The position numbers and the translations under genes are program-made. A stretch of DNA of 64,000 bases from Rheum nobile (lineage: Eukaryota; Streptophyta; Magnoliopsida; Caryophyllales; Polygonaceae), in assembly GCA_027886185.1 (NCBI GenBank), contig WOAB01000011.1, positions 11,116,001 to 11,180,000 on the forward strand. Reading direction: 5' to 3'. The notes beneath the pieces are model-generated. The model was given only the letters and a program-made list of their open reading frames with translations. It was not told the origin of the DNA and ran no database searches. Each line of letters opens with the position of its first letter. Within the stretch, counting starts at the first letter, position 1. Below are positions 21,166 to 31,512 of the stretch, in pieces.

Positions 21166-22415
21166 TGATACACTCTACTTTGTAGTGCGTAACTAGGAGT
21201 TGTTACTGGATTATTAGGTACCATTTGTGTGGGTTTAGGAGACAATTTATGAGAATGGAATTGTAGAGAAGAAGTGGCTTAATGGAGGATTTTGGTGAAG
21301 TAATGAAGCATTAGGACTATGAAGCCACCAAGTGAAGGCCGCGAGCGCGGAAGAGCAGGTGGAGTCGCAACAGAGAAAATTGCGGGCGCGGAAATAATTC
21401 TGCGGGCAGGGATTGACGACAGTAGCAGTGGAGCAAGACACGACAAAACCGCGACCGTGGTTTTATAACCGCGGTCGCGGATCCATACACGGCGTGTATC
21501 GGAATTTCGTCTGAGATCTTTGTTTTATTTTATTTTATTTATTTTATTTCCTTTTTATAATTTCCGAATATTGTTATTTTTAGGAGACTCTCTTTAGGTT
21601 AAATAGGTTAAGTTCCCTTTAGGTTTTATCATCTTTCGTTCTAGCATCTTTTTGATAACGGCGTTTTAGAAGACTATGAAGAACTAATTTCCATTGTTTT
21701 GCCTGATGATTGAAGCCTTCAGTTGATTTGGTTGTGAGGTTATAAATCTTGTTCTATTTCCTTTGGCTTGTATTAATTCTCTTTGAACTTATCTTTATTG
21801 AATCTTGCTGATTTCGGTAGCCTGCGCAACTAGTTGATGTTAGTAATTTTCTATTGCTAGGTTTTGGTTATTTCTGGTTGAAACTCCTTATCTAGAGTAG
21901 CAACCACAATGTACAGGAACTGGTTGTGAATGTTTATTGTGAAGAGAATTGATTGCATGTTGAATACTGACTGGTTGTTAAGTGTTGCATATATCCTGCT
22001 TAATTCCTATGCTTACTGCTGCTGTTAAATTGAATCTTGATAGTTTCTTGCTTGTTTAATAGTTAGTATTTCCAGGGTTGGTTGACCTGTTAATATACAT
22101 AAGATCGGAATAGGAACAACCATAGGATTGAATGAACTTGAGATAATCAATGATCAACCTATCATACTGAAGTGTGGATATCTGTTAGGTGAAGCACCCT
22201 CACAATCATATTTACAACAATCTTAACCATTTCATGCTTTAATCGATTAGTTATAGAAAACCAAACAACAATCCCCCCTAGTTCCTAGTTGGTAACTTGC
22301 TTTCTTACATAGAGATAGATCATTTGATTCCTTTGGGTTCGACCCTTACTTGCCTGCTATACTTAGTTAGGTTTTTAGGGATTCTTTGATAGGTATAACG
22401 ACTTTAGCCACATCA
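21166..22415 (+). repeat. 3' LTR of the Athila-like element
   Basis: Begins TGATACACTC and ends GCCACATCA. The extra length over the 5' LTR comes mainly from a TTTAT microsatellite near 21520-21550 and a 20-bp unit in the dyad pair 21449-21480. Confidence 0.88.
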
Positions 22416-22748
22416 CCTATAATACACATTATTTGAGATTTTGCATGATGCATTGTAATATATTAATGTGAAAAAGTGTGTTTGGCAAACATATCAAGAA
22501 ATTGTATTATTTAAAAGTAATTGTTTTCCTTCTTGAAATGGGTTGTCTTCCCTTGCAGGCTTCACCGCTTCCTTCCTAATTCCATTTTCCAGAATCTTCT
22601 CGTTGGAAGCCACTAGAAGAGATGGCTGCCTTCGAGATGTACTTCACCATCCGACAGGTTTGCATGAATGGTGTTTCCTTGCTCTCTTTGTCCGAAATCC
22701 CTATCTATAAACCCTAATTTTCAATTCTTGTTTCCATTAGATCGCTAG
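22416..22748 (+). other. flank of the Athila-like element with a possible tiny first exon
   Basis: After the target duplication the DNA is unique-looking. An ATG at 22622 opens MAAFEMYFTIRQ, which ends at a CAG/GTTTGC that could be a splice donor (22658/22659). A TTCCATTAG acceptor-like word lies near 22740. Shortly after, LTR-like DNA begins. This could be a host gene interrupted by an LTR, but I do not recognise the peptide. Confidence 0.2.
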
Positions 22749-23457
22749 TGTTACATCTGACGGAACAAAGGCTTTGTTCCCTTAGAACGTGCAACAGAAT
22801 CAATACAAGAAAGATTATAAAAATTAAACACACGAGTTAGAGTGAAAATCATAAATAGCCAACTAGGTAATCAAGGGAAAACCACTACATTCAAGCTTCT
22901 CGCTTGAGATGATTTAGAGGAAGTATACTTATCTTATTAATTTCTTATTTGTGTTCAAGTGTGGCTAAGATCCAAACTTTAGACTTCCCACCTAGTTTTG
23001 GTACTCTTCTAGCACTACAACTCATGAACTCAACCAACAAAGACTCATAGGCTTGTTCACTTCTTCTTCGTGCATATTTCTCTAGAGTTATCGTGCCTAG
23101 ATTCAAAAACATTAAACTTCTAAGTAGAAATCCCATCCACTTATATAGCTTCCTACAAACCTTAGAACAAAAAAGATATTATTTTATTACTTTGTGGCAA
23201 GAAAATAATCTCTAATTACCCAAGATACTTTATCTTATACATACTTAGGGAACTCTATCCAAAATTACAACCTAAAGATAAGATACAATTATTTCTCTCT
23301 CCATTCATATCCAAATCCTCCAAGATCTCGATCTTCATTCTTTTCAATTCTTCAAATCATGATATCCATCTTATCTTGACGAAATGTCATTCAATTATAG
23401 GATTGTCTTGAACAGTGCCTCCGTAAAAGAATATGCACATTTCTTCTTTTTGCAATA
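22749..23457 (-). repeat. probable SIRE-related solo LTR
   Basis: The + strand start TGTTACATCTGACGGAACAA and the following block with aaccactacattc-like words parallel the start of the SIRE-like LTR at 59609. The right end TTTTTGCAATA parallels the ...CCAATA ends of the others. There is no internal element sequence on either side. I found no target duplication, so the ends are approximate. Confidence 0.4.
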
Positions 23458-24250
23458 ATGTAAAGTGAAAGAGGGTTGTTTTCTGGTGGTGGTGGTCGTC
23501 GTGGTGGTTTTGGAGGTTGGGCAGTGGTTTGTGACGATGTCGATGAAGAACTTCTCATCGATGGTGTTGATGAAGATGAAAGCCGGTGATTGTGTATTTA
23601 GTTAGATGGGCGTTTAGACATTAGAGTTGTTTGAGTGTGACTGGTAAAAACAGGTTGCTAGGAAACAAAAAAAATATCCCCCACCTATACGTGTTGGACA
23701 CTCGATTGGTTCATTAATTACTAAAAACTCGGCAGTTGAGGCAATTTCCCAATTTTCCCTCGTGCTAACTGCTAAGTCCACATATTATAGGGTTGTCATC
23801 TCCTTCCCAGATCTAAAACATAGTTGACGTTAGTCGTTGCATCTGTAAAGATCAAGGGTTCTAGCCGTCTCGCCACGCTTGTTTCGTAGAAGTCCTTCAA
23901 GTAAGTTCCTCGAACCGTATCTATGAGCATAGCATGTAGGATCCGCCGAATGAAGAACTAAAGGCTGTAATGAGGGATGTGATAAGAAAGTTGGAGTAAT
24001 ATGTCTTGTTTAGGGTTTGGGTTTTGGTGCTTTCAACCATGTGTTTACTTGTTTATCAGTTGTAGTCTGTTGTATGAACCAATTACATAAATAAGCATAA
24101 AAATCAAAACGATTCTTGATATAAGCTCACATTAATAGAAATTCCCAAAATAGGCACACTTATTTACTTTTGTACACTTTTATTTGTGTTATTCTAGTCT
24201 TGTTTTCATGTAATCCTATATAATTGAAGTCTAACGTGAGAGCTTTCAAA
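23458..24250. other. unassigned stretch with short open pieces
   Basis: A GGT-rich patch at 23480-23530 (Gly/Arg-rich in one + frame) and a short open piece near 23940-23998 reading NEELKAVMRDVIRKLE before TAA may be exon remnants of unidentified genes. Neither has supporting splice sites that I trust. The rest is AT-rich. Confidence 0.25.
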
Positions 24251-24257
24251 AAAAAGA

Positions 24258-25242
24258 ATGTCCAACCAGTCAAAGGCATCAACGAGCAAGAAAAAAACAG
24301 AAGGGTGAAGTTATTGGAAAATTTTAGCTAAAATATGGATTCGAGGATATCTTAGAAGAAGAAATTAGAGCAAAGGTTCTATCTGCTACCAAATCTGCCT
24401 CTCGGTGGCAGAAAAAAAGAGTATGTTGAAACAAAGAAGCATCAGGGATGGATGTCACCTCCCATTAAGTTTGCAACTTTTATTTTAGATGAAACTATTA
24501 CTTCAAGGTGTCGCTTTGGGCTTCAGTTAGCAAGTCATAATATATCTTCAAGGATATTGGAGCTAGAGATAGCCAATATAATGCTTCAACTTCCTTTGGA
24601 GCTCCAGGAAAAGTTGAAGGATGATGGCCAGTAAAAGAATTTTCCAAAATGGTACTCATACGTGATATGAAAAGAAGAGGGTCCTTATTATGACGTTTGG
24701 GAAGAATGAGGACGATGATCATGTTTTCTAATAACTCTAGAGTAGGAGGAATTACTTTACCAGTAAATCAGAAAGATGATATCGAGATCATTAAATCATG
24801 GGCATATGGAATGTGCAACGAAATCTTTGAAGGAAGACAACTAGCATGGATCGCATTATACAAAAAATATTTCACTAAATTTCAAAGGTATGTGCTTCAT
24901 AGAGTCTTCAAGTGGGAAGGCGCGAGAGAATTACTAAGTTTTATGAACCGTGCTATCATCGAAGCAAAGACTGGAAAATCCAAGTCACCACATTATTTGT
25001 TGAGGTTTCTCCAGGAGACATATAAGTTTGCTGAAGATTCAATTACCAGGAAACAACCACATATCAAGAATCCAATTGAAGCTAGATCGATGGGATTGTT
25101 CTACATTTATAACTACCTCTGCCAATATAAAGAAAGAGATTGCTTTATAATCAAATTTGGCAATACTATAACAGTTCTCTCAAATGTGTTATGTCCTTAT
25201 TTCCAAGAAGCCAATAAGTCATCAAAATCAATATCAGAATAG
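24258..25242 (+). pseudogene. unidentified coding remnant (181-codon open frame plus broken upstream pieces)
   Basis: From an ATG at 24258 several frames give sense-looking pieces separated by stops: KYGFEDILEEEIRAKVLSAT, PPIKFATFILDETI and IMLQLPLELQEKLKDDG. The open frame 24697-25242 follows, with CNEIFEGRQLAWIALYKKYF, HRVFKWEGARELLSFMNRAI and SMGLFYIYNYLCQYKERDCF. It is Lys/Arg-rich with many aromatic residues and no signal peptide or membrane segment. It is the longest open frame in the window that is not a known retroelement protein. I cannot assign a family. A decayed endogenous pararetrovirus or an uncharacterised transposon is possible because of the promoter-like DNA that follows. 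Confidence 0.4.
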
Positions 25243-25499
25243 TTGAGACACATAGAAGAAGGAATCTACCTTTCCAAGCATGGACAAGACATGTTTTGGG
25301 GACTGTGAAGACTGGGAAACAACGTTGGAGAAGAAGGCATGTACAACATTAGTTATTGCATGGACTAAAAATAAATATACTTCACCTCAAATCTGCAAAG
25401 CCATATGAAGGACAAGAAGGAATCTCTGGAAAATGAGTTAGCTTTTTACTTTTCTCTTATCATGGCATTGTTGGCCTTATCAACTCTATTGGGGCATGA

Positions 25500-25640
25500 G
25501 GTTGTACAAAGCCTTTAAAGAGCATCATATGCTCTCTCAAGATTTATAAATAGAACACTTGTAAGAACTTTTGGGCATCGAATATAAAACCAGAGTGAAA
25601 AAAGAGTGTTAAAACTAAGAAAAATCTAGGAAGAGAAACA
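25500..25640 (+). promoter_or_regulatory. promoter-like segment downstream of the unknown ORF
   Basis: A TATA-like TTTATAAATAG at 25543-25553 is preceded by GCATCATATGCTCTCTC. It is followed by a leader with many AAG and GAG words. The compact layout recalls viral or retroelement leader promoters, but nothing else confirms this. It could also serve the B3 remnant 500 bp downstream. Confidence 0.3.
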
Positions 25641-26078
25641 AATAATTTAGATCTTGTTAGTGAAGTAGAGTTCCCTCACTCTAAGTTCAAAATCTTGTAT
25701 GAATCTCTTGAAGTATCTTAGTGTTTATGTGTTTGTATTCTCTAGAACAGCCAATTGTGAGAATTAGTCCCTGTTGTGTTATGGTTTGAACTGTATGTGT
25801 TTGATTCGATGGATTTTTGTTTTGTGGTTAAACAATGTGTGTACATGTTTAGTGATGATTCTCTTTGTGTTGTGTGTAATTGCGAATTTATATTAGCTTT
25901 TTTTGTGTCCAATTGCGCCCAAACTTTATGAGATAGAGTTGTTATTACGACAGTAATGGAACTTTAAACCTACCAACAGATCTACTCTTGAGATGTTGTA
26001 CGTCATTAGTATCTCTATATTGTATGCCAAAAATAAGCTTGATAGTAAAATTCATTGCAGAAGATACGTAACTTGAAT

Positions 26079-27053
26079 ATGTCAACGAATGAGATGGATT
26101 GGAGTTCTAGTTCCCCTTCAAAAGAGGAGGAATTAGAAGAAAATATCTACAGTTCAAACGATGGTGAAGACATTAAACCCCACTTCTACAAGATCTTTTT
26201 TTCCTCCATCAATTCATCTTAGTAAGCTTGTAAGCTCTTGCAACTTGGTGTCATGTAGTTCCTTTTTTCATATAATATTTGTTAACATATTACTCCATAT
26301 GTGACAGCCACTTCCTCCATCATTCATAAAAGAGAGGGGAAGCTTCTTGTCAGAATACGGTTACCTTGCTACACTAGGAGACATTGCACACGGAGTTAAG
26401 CTGACAGCGAAACAAGTGACAGTTGGCAAGACTTGGTTGAGTGGTACTCATTTGCCTCTAGACAGTTTCTACTTTTCCGATAAGAAGGCGATTCTCATTT
26501 CCACTTCATAATCTTCGACACGTCCTGGTGTGAGATTAATTATCCAATATCGGTAGAGGATGAGAAGGTGAATGAGGAAGAGGAAGAGGAAGATGGTGAG
26601 GGCAAAAGAGATGACTCACGACGCGGTTGACATATTTCATTTTATTAGTTATTCATATATCGTGTTGCTACTAGAGATATTCTTTGCTGATCATTTCTCT
26701 TAAACTTTGTAGGAAAAGCACTCGAATGAGCTGAATCATTCAGATGTAACAATCCTAGATTCATTGTTTCAATGAATCGAACATATCTCAGCGGTGACTT
26801 TCATTTGGTATGCATTATTCTATTTGAGTCAAACAAATGGTTGATCAAATATATTCTCATATACTTGATTTTATGCAGTTGGTACCAACGAGCTATGCAA
26901 TGCAATACGTGACTGATGTTGTTAATAGTGAGGTACAACTTTGTATAGGGAGAAGAACTTGGCATGTGACTATGGCAAGAAGGAAGGGATCCTTCAGGCT
27001 TGGAAAAGGCTGGAGGAATTTTATGATTGAAAATGACTTGACCGTCGAAGATG
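26079..27053 (+). pseudogene. REM-type B3 DNA-binding protein remnant (three exons)
   Basis: B3 proteins are nuclear, plant-specific transcription factors. Exon 1 (26079-26220) starts MSTNEMDWSSSSPSKEEE and reaches the B3 start KPHFYKIFF. Exon 2 (from 26308, after a CAG acceptor) has PLPPSFIKERG, then after a frameshift WQDLVEWYSFASRQFLLFR, a TAA, and EGDSHFHFIIFDTSWCEINY, followed by an acidic run (VNEEEEEEDGEG). This is the first B3 domain in the usual order. Exon 3 (from about 26880, after ATGCAG) holds a second B3 with VPTSYAMQYV, GRRTWHVTMARRKGSFRLGK and GWRNFMIENDLTVEDV. It then joins gypsy DNA at about 27054. One frameshift, one stop and the truncation make it a pseudogene. Confidence 0.75.
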
Positions 27054-27790
27054 TCATACACCACTTCGAATGGTGTCGGAGAGGACGCGGTTCGTTGATG
27101 AAGCTCCTGGACTTGCTCAACGCGATTGGAGGTTGAGACATGCACTGGGTCTCGGAGAGGACGCGGCGACAAATCCAGTGGTGTCAAGGGGTTGATGCCA
27201 TACACCACTTCGAATGGTGTCAACTTGGTTATTGTGTGCCTGCATCTATTGTAACAAAACTCGACAATTGATAGTAAGTCCTCCCAACGCTTAGGGTTGG
27301 CTTTTAGCATCGTGCGAAGGAGGGCTCCTAGAGTTCTATTTGTGACCTTCGTTTGGCCATCGGTTTGGGGGTGGTAGCTAGTCGAGAATAGGAGTTTGGT
27401 TCCTAGCTTTCCCCAAAGGGTTCTCCAAAATTGACCAACGAACTTAGAATCCCTATCACTAACTATGGTATGCGGGACTCCATGAAGACGGACCACATGC
27501 TCAAAGAATAGACCAACAATCTCACTAGCACTATGGGTAGTCTTACAAGCAATAAAATGTGCCATCTTAGAAAACCTATCTACGACCACAAAAATGGAGT
27601 CTTTACCTCGTCTAGAGAGGGGCAAACCCGTGATGAAATCCATAGACAAATCTTCCCAGGGGACACTCGGAATGGGCAAGGGAGTGTAGAGACCGTGATG
27701 ACTAGACTTAGCTTTGGCTCTCTGGCAAGTCACACAACTTCTACAAAACCTAATCACTTGGTGAGTCATCTTAGGCCAAAAGAAGTGTTC
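27054..27790 (-). pseudogene. gypsy integrase, core present, C-terminus lost
   Basis: Integrase would insert the cDNA into the genome. On the - strand EHFFWPKMTHQVIRFCRSC and VTCQRAKAKS form the second half of the HHCC zinc finger (the HxH half lies beyond the solo LTR at about 29245). The core follows with MDFITGLPLS, VVDRFSKMAHF, VSDRDSKFVGQFW and YHPQTDGQTKVTNRTL, the DDE region. After TPFEVVYGINPLTPLDL the block starting TPFEVVY recurs 140 bp later (27078), showing an internal duplication. Homology then stops. Confidence 0.85.
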
Positions 27791-29205
27791 TGATAGGTGT
27801 TATTTCATACACCTTTATTAGCAACTATTAGCATAATTTGGAGGAGTTTTGGATGAGTTTTGGTGCTAAGTCTGCAATTCAGATGTTATGGAGAGAAGTG
27901 AAGAAATCCAAGGATTTGCAGCTTAGATGGAGCTACTGGAGCATTTATGGAGAAGGTTACCAACAATTGGTAGTATTGGAGAGCAGCAAAAGAAGAAAAG
28001 AAGATGAGAGTTGGAGGACTGGAGTTCACCGCCCCGCGGCGACTTCGCCGCGACCCGGCGATGACTCTCAGTGAAGAATGGAGTCCGCGCCAGAGGAAGC
28101 CACCGCCCAGCGGTGGAGAGTTCGACGCCCCGCGGTGGATCTTCACCGCCCCGCGGTGGCTGCGCTTAATGACCTCGCGGCCAGAGTTATTTTATTTTAC
28201 TTTATTTCCTTTTATGCATTAGTCAGATTTCCTTTATTTTATTATTTTATTTCCTTGTAAGATATGGTTTGTGATCTTGGGGATTTAGGTTAACTCTATT
28301 TAACCTCTTTTCCCACAGCCTCCAAATCATCATCATCAGACGCATTATTGTTTCAGACGTAGTTTTCTAATTAGAGTTTTTCATCCCCTTTGATGGAGAG
28401 CTAATTTTCCTTGGTTCTGCTAGACGATTGAAGCAGTACAGTTGATGTGTTTGTGAGATTTCTATTCCTTGTTCTTATCCTTATAAATGTTGGATTGATT
28501 CTCTTGGTTATATTGATATTGATTTCTTGTTGTTCTTCTTAGCCTGATCAACTAGGTTGAATACTTTTTATCAATTGCTAGGATTGCATATAGGGGTTCC
28601 GAGTGCATATCTAGTGGCAAACACAATTGTGCGTATAGGGGTCCCGAGCGTACAATTGTGTGTGAGAATCAATTGCATGTTAAGTAGGGGAGTGAGTACT
28701 TGTACGTCTTTCTACTTGCATGTATCCTATATCCTTGTGTGCATTGCTATTGCTGTGTTGGTGGTAAAGTACGCTGACAACTGTGAGAATCAGTTGTGCT
28801 TTATCATTGGCATAGTAATAAGTCTATTGACAACTGTGAGAATCAATAGTACTTACGATCAGGGTGGGAACGACTATAAGGATAAATAAACAAACTTGGA
28901 CAAAATAGATTTCAATGATCAAACTCTATCTCTGTATTGTGGATTTCGGTCTAGTGGAACTACTTCCCCTCATCATACTTTCTTCCTACATAAACCAAAT
29001 TTGTTTACTTTGCTTGTTTGCTCTCTTGATTACAAAACCCCCAGTTACTTGTTACTCGTCATTCACGTTTGCATACTACATCATACCTTCTCTGTGGGAT
29101 TCGACCCTTACTTGTCTGCTATACTCTGTTTAGTAGGTTGGTTAGGATAATTTACTTTGATAAGGCTAATCAACGACATTTGCTTGTGCATCTTTAGCCC
29201 CGTCA
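27791..29205 (+). repeat. solo LTR of an Athila-like relative, inserted in the gypsy integrase
   Basis: The 1415-bp unit begins TGATAGGTG and ends CCCCGTCA. It is flanked by a perfect 5-bp duplication tgttc (27786-27790 and 29206-29210), and removing it reconnects the integrase zinc finger frame. Its closing part (GGGATTCGACCCTTACTTG, GATAAGGCTAATCAACGAC) matches the end of the Athila-like LTR at 16079-17293 in the same orientation. It holds GC-rich dyads at 28027, 28100, 28123 and 28144. No internal element DNA is present, so it is a recombination product. Confidence 0.9.
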
Positions 29206-29210
29206 TGTTC

Positions 29211-31512
29211 TTTAAGCGCGGCTAAGGTTTTCCTAATCCCAAAATGTCCATGACTTGCGTGTGCTTCCTCAATCAATAGGAGCCTAATGGAGGATGTAGG
29301 AATGCATAGACGACTAGCCTTGTACAAATAACCCTCAGAAAGGTAAAAGGTCTCAAACTCATGCGATCTCAGGCAATGCTCAAGAATAGGGGCAAACAAA
29401 GGGTCACTAGCATATAAATCCTTAATTAAAGCAAAACCCAAAATTTTAGTTTGCACATGAGTCAAGAGAACATACCTACAAGATAACGCGTCAGCAACAA
29501 TGTTATCTTTTCCTTTCTTGTGAACAACGACATAAGGAAATGTCTCCAGAAACTCCACCCAGCGAGCATGGTGGCGATTGAGGTGAGCCTGGCTCTTCAA
29601 GTACCTCAACGCGGCGTGGTTGCTGTGGATGACAAATTCACGCGGCCAAAGGTAATGCTGCCATGTCTTCAGCACGCGTACTAAGGCATAAAGCTCTTTG
29701 TCGTAGGTGGGGTAATTGAGTGTGGCTCCTGTGAGCTTCTCACTGAAGTAGGCAATCGGCCTCTTCTCTTGGTGTAGCACACCACCAATGCCTATGTCTG
29801 AGGCATCACACTCCACTTCGAAGTATTTGGTGAAATCTGGAAGCTAGAGCAAAGGCGCTTGGCATAACGCGTTCTTCAAGGCAGAGAAGGCGCGTTCATA
29901 GGACTCAAGCCACAAAACTGTGCTTCCTTTCTTGGTGAGCTCATGTAGTGGCGCGGCAATGGAAGAGAAATCGCGTACAAAACGCCGATAAAAGCCCGCG
30001 AGACCTAGAAAGCTTCGCACCTGTGTCAGTGTGGTAGGCGTGGGCCAGTCCTTGATGGCCGCGATCTTCTCATTATCAACGCGTAAACCATCGCTACTCA
30101 CAATGTAGCCCAGAAAGTTGGTGGACTCGGCACTTTGCCAGATTGGCAAACAGGCGCTCTTGTCGAAGGCATTCGAGCACTTGGCGAAGGTGATCGACAT
30201 GGTCTTCTAGGCTCCGGGAATACACAAGGATGTCATCGAAATAAACGACAACAAACTTGCCAAGGAAAGATCTCAACACGTGGTTCATCACGCGCATGAA
30301 GGTGCTGGGCGCGTTCGTGATCCCAAATGGCATGACGAGCCACTCGTAGAGCCCATACTTCGTCTTGAACGCTGTTTTCCACTCATCACCTTCTTTCATT
30401 CTGATCTGGTGATAACCACTCTTCAAATCAATTTTGGAGAACAGTGTCGCGCCATGAAGTTCATCAAGCATATCATCAAGGCAGGGAATAGGGTGCTTAT
30501 ACTTGACTGTGATCTGGTTTATGGCACGACAATCAACACACATTATCCAAGTGCCATCCTTCTTGGGCACCAGGATCACAGGCACAGCACAAGGGGAAAG
30601 AGATTCCCTTACGTATCCGCGATCCAATAATTCCTAGACTTGGCGCTGTAATTCTTTGGTCTCTTCTGAACCAGGTCTATACGCAGCACGGTTGGGCAAA
30701 GAAGCACCTGTCACAAGGTCAATTTGGTGCTCAATGCCTCTCAGGGGAGGTAATCCTTGTGGCAACTCATCGGGGAATACGTCGGTGAACGCGGCAAGCA
30801 AGTTCGCGATCTTTGGTGGCAAAGGCGAGTTCGTCGACGATTCAGGGATGCATGGGGTTGGCATAAGCAGAATGCATGGAGTCTTCCCAGTCAAACAAGC
30901 AGTGAGGTCACTGGGCCTTGCCAAAAGAACGCGTTGCTCACATGTGCCTTGCAAAGGACGCGCTGAGGGCAACAAATCGTCTAGATGTGGGGCACGCGGT
31001 GTCCCAGTGGTGGCATTGTGTTTCTTCTTGCCATTGACTGGAGAAGGTGAAGTGTGACCAGATTTGGACGTAGTGGACGCGGTCTCTATGGCCTTCTGGC
31101 GATCACATTCTACTTGGTCCTGTAAGATCTCATGGGGAGACATTGGATGCAAAGTGATGCGCTTCCCATTATAATTGAACACATAAGTGTTCACATAGCC
31201 ATCATGGAGTACGCGCCTGTCAAATTGCCATGGGCGCCCAAGAAAAATATGGGTGGCGTCCATTGCAATGACATCACAAAGAATAGAATCACAGTATTGT
31301 CCTATAGAAAAAGAAATTAAACATTGGCGAGATACTGTGTTACTTGGACTAGAAGAAATCCATTGGAGGGCATAAGGTTATGGATGAGGCGTCATAGGCA
31401 ATTTGAAGTGGTTGACAACCTTCTCATTCACAATATTTGCACAAGATCCTCCATCAATAATAACACTCAAGGAAGTTGTTTGGACTAGAGCCCTTGTATG
31501 GAACAAGTTCTC
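29211..31512 (-). pseudogene. gypsy protease, reverse transcriptase and RNase H
   Basis: In order on the - strand: protease core SVIIDGGSCANIVNEKVV (D-G-G in place of D-S/T-G) and FLGRPWQFDRR; RT with VPKKDGTWIMCVDCRAIN, FSKIDLKSGYHQIRMKEGDE, MPFGITNAPSTFMRVMN and the catalytic VVYFDDILVYS; a frame change near 30110-30200; TNFLGYIVSSDGLRVD; RNase H with ECDASDIGIGGVL, YPTYDKELYALVR and KGKDNIVADALSCRYV. Stops occur at about 31380, 30634 and 29844. The sequence stays highly recognisable, so decay is moderate. The block ends at the solo LTR target site. Confidence 0.88.

Larger units (their letters stand above)
16079..22415 (+). mobile_element. non-autonomous Athila-like Ty3/gypsy element (gag and protease only)
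   Basis: This is a 6337-bp element flanked by target duplication cctat (16074-16078 and 22416-22420), with LTRs of 1215 and 1250 bp. The primer site is of the TTTGGCACCGTTGCTGGGG type used by Athila/Tat elements, and the polypurine tract is just before 21166. The interior encodes gag, a dispersed linker and an aspartic protease, then a non-polymerase 3' region. No RT, RNase H or integrase is present in the 3.9 kb between the LTRs. It would depend on a related autonomous element. LTR divergence (several substitutions and a 20-bp indel) indicates an older insertion than either complete copia here. Confidence 0.88.

Noticed and set aside
26837..27136. A 99-codon + strand frame that could be called a small protein
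   Set aside because: Its first part is the B3 exon and its second part is antisense integrase; the chimera is explained by the junction and is listed as a finding, not as a gene.
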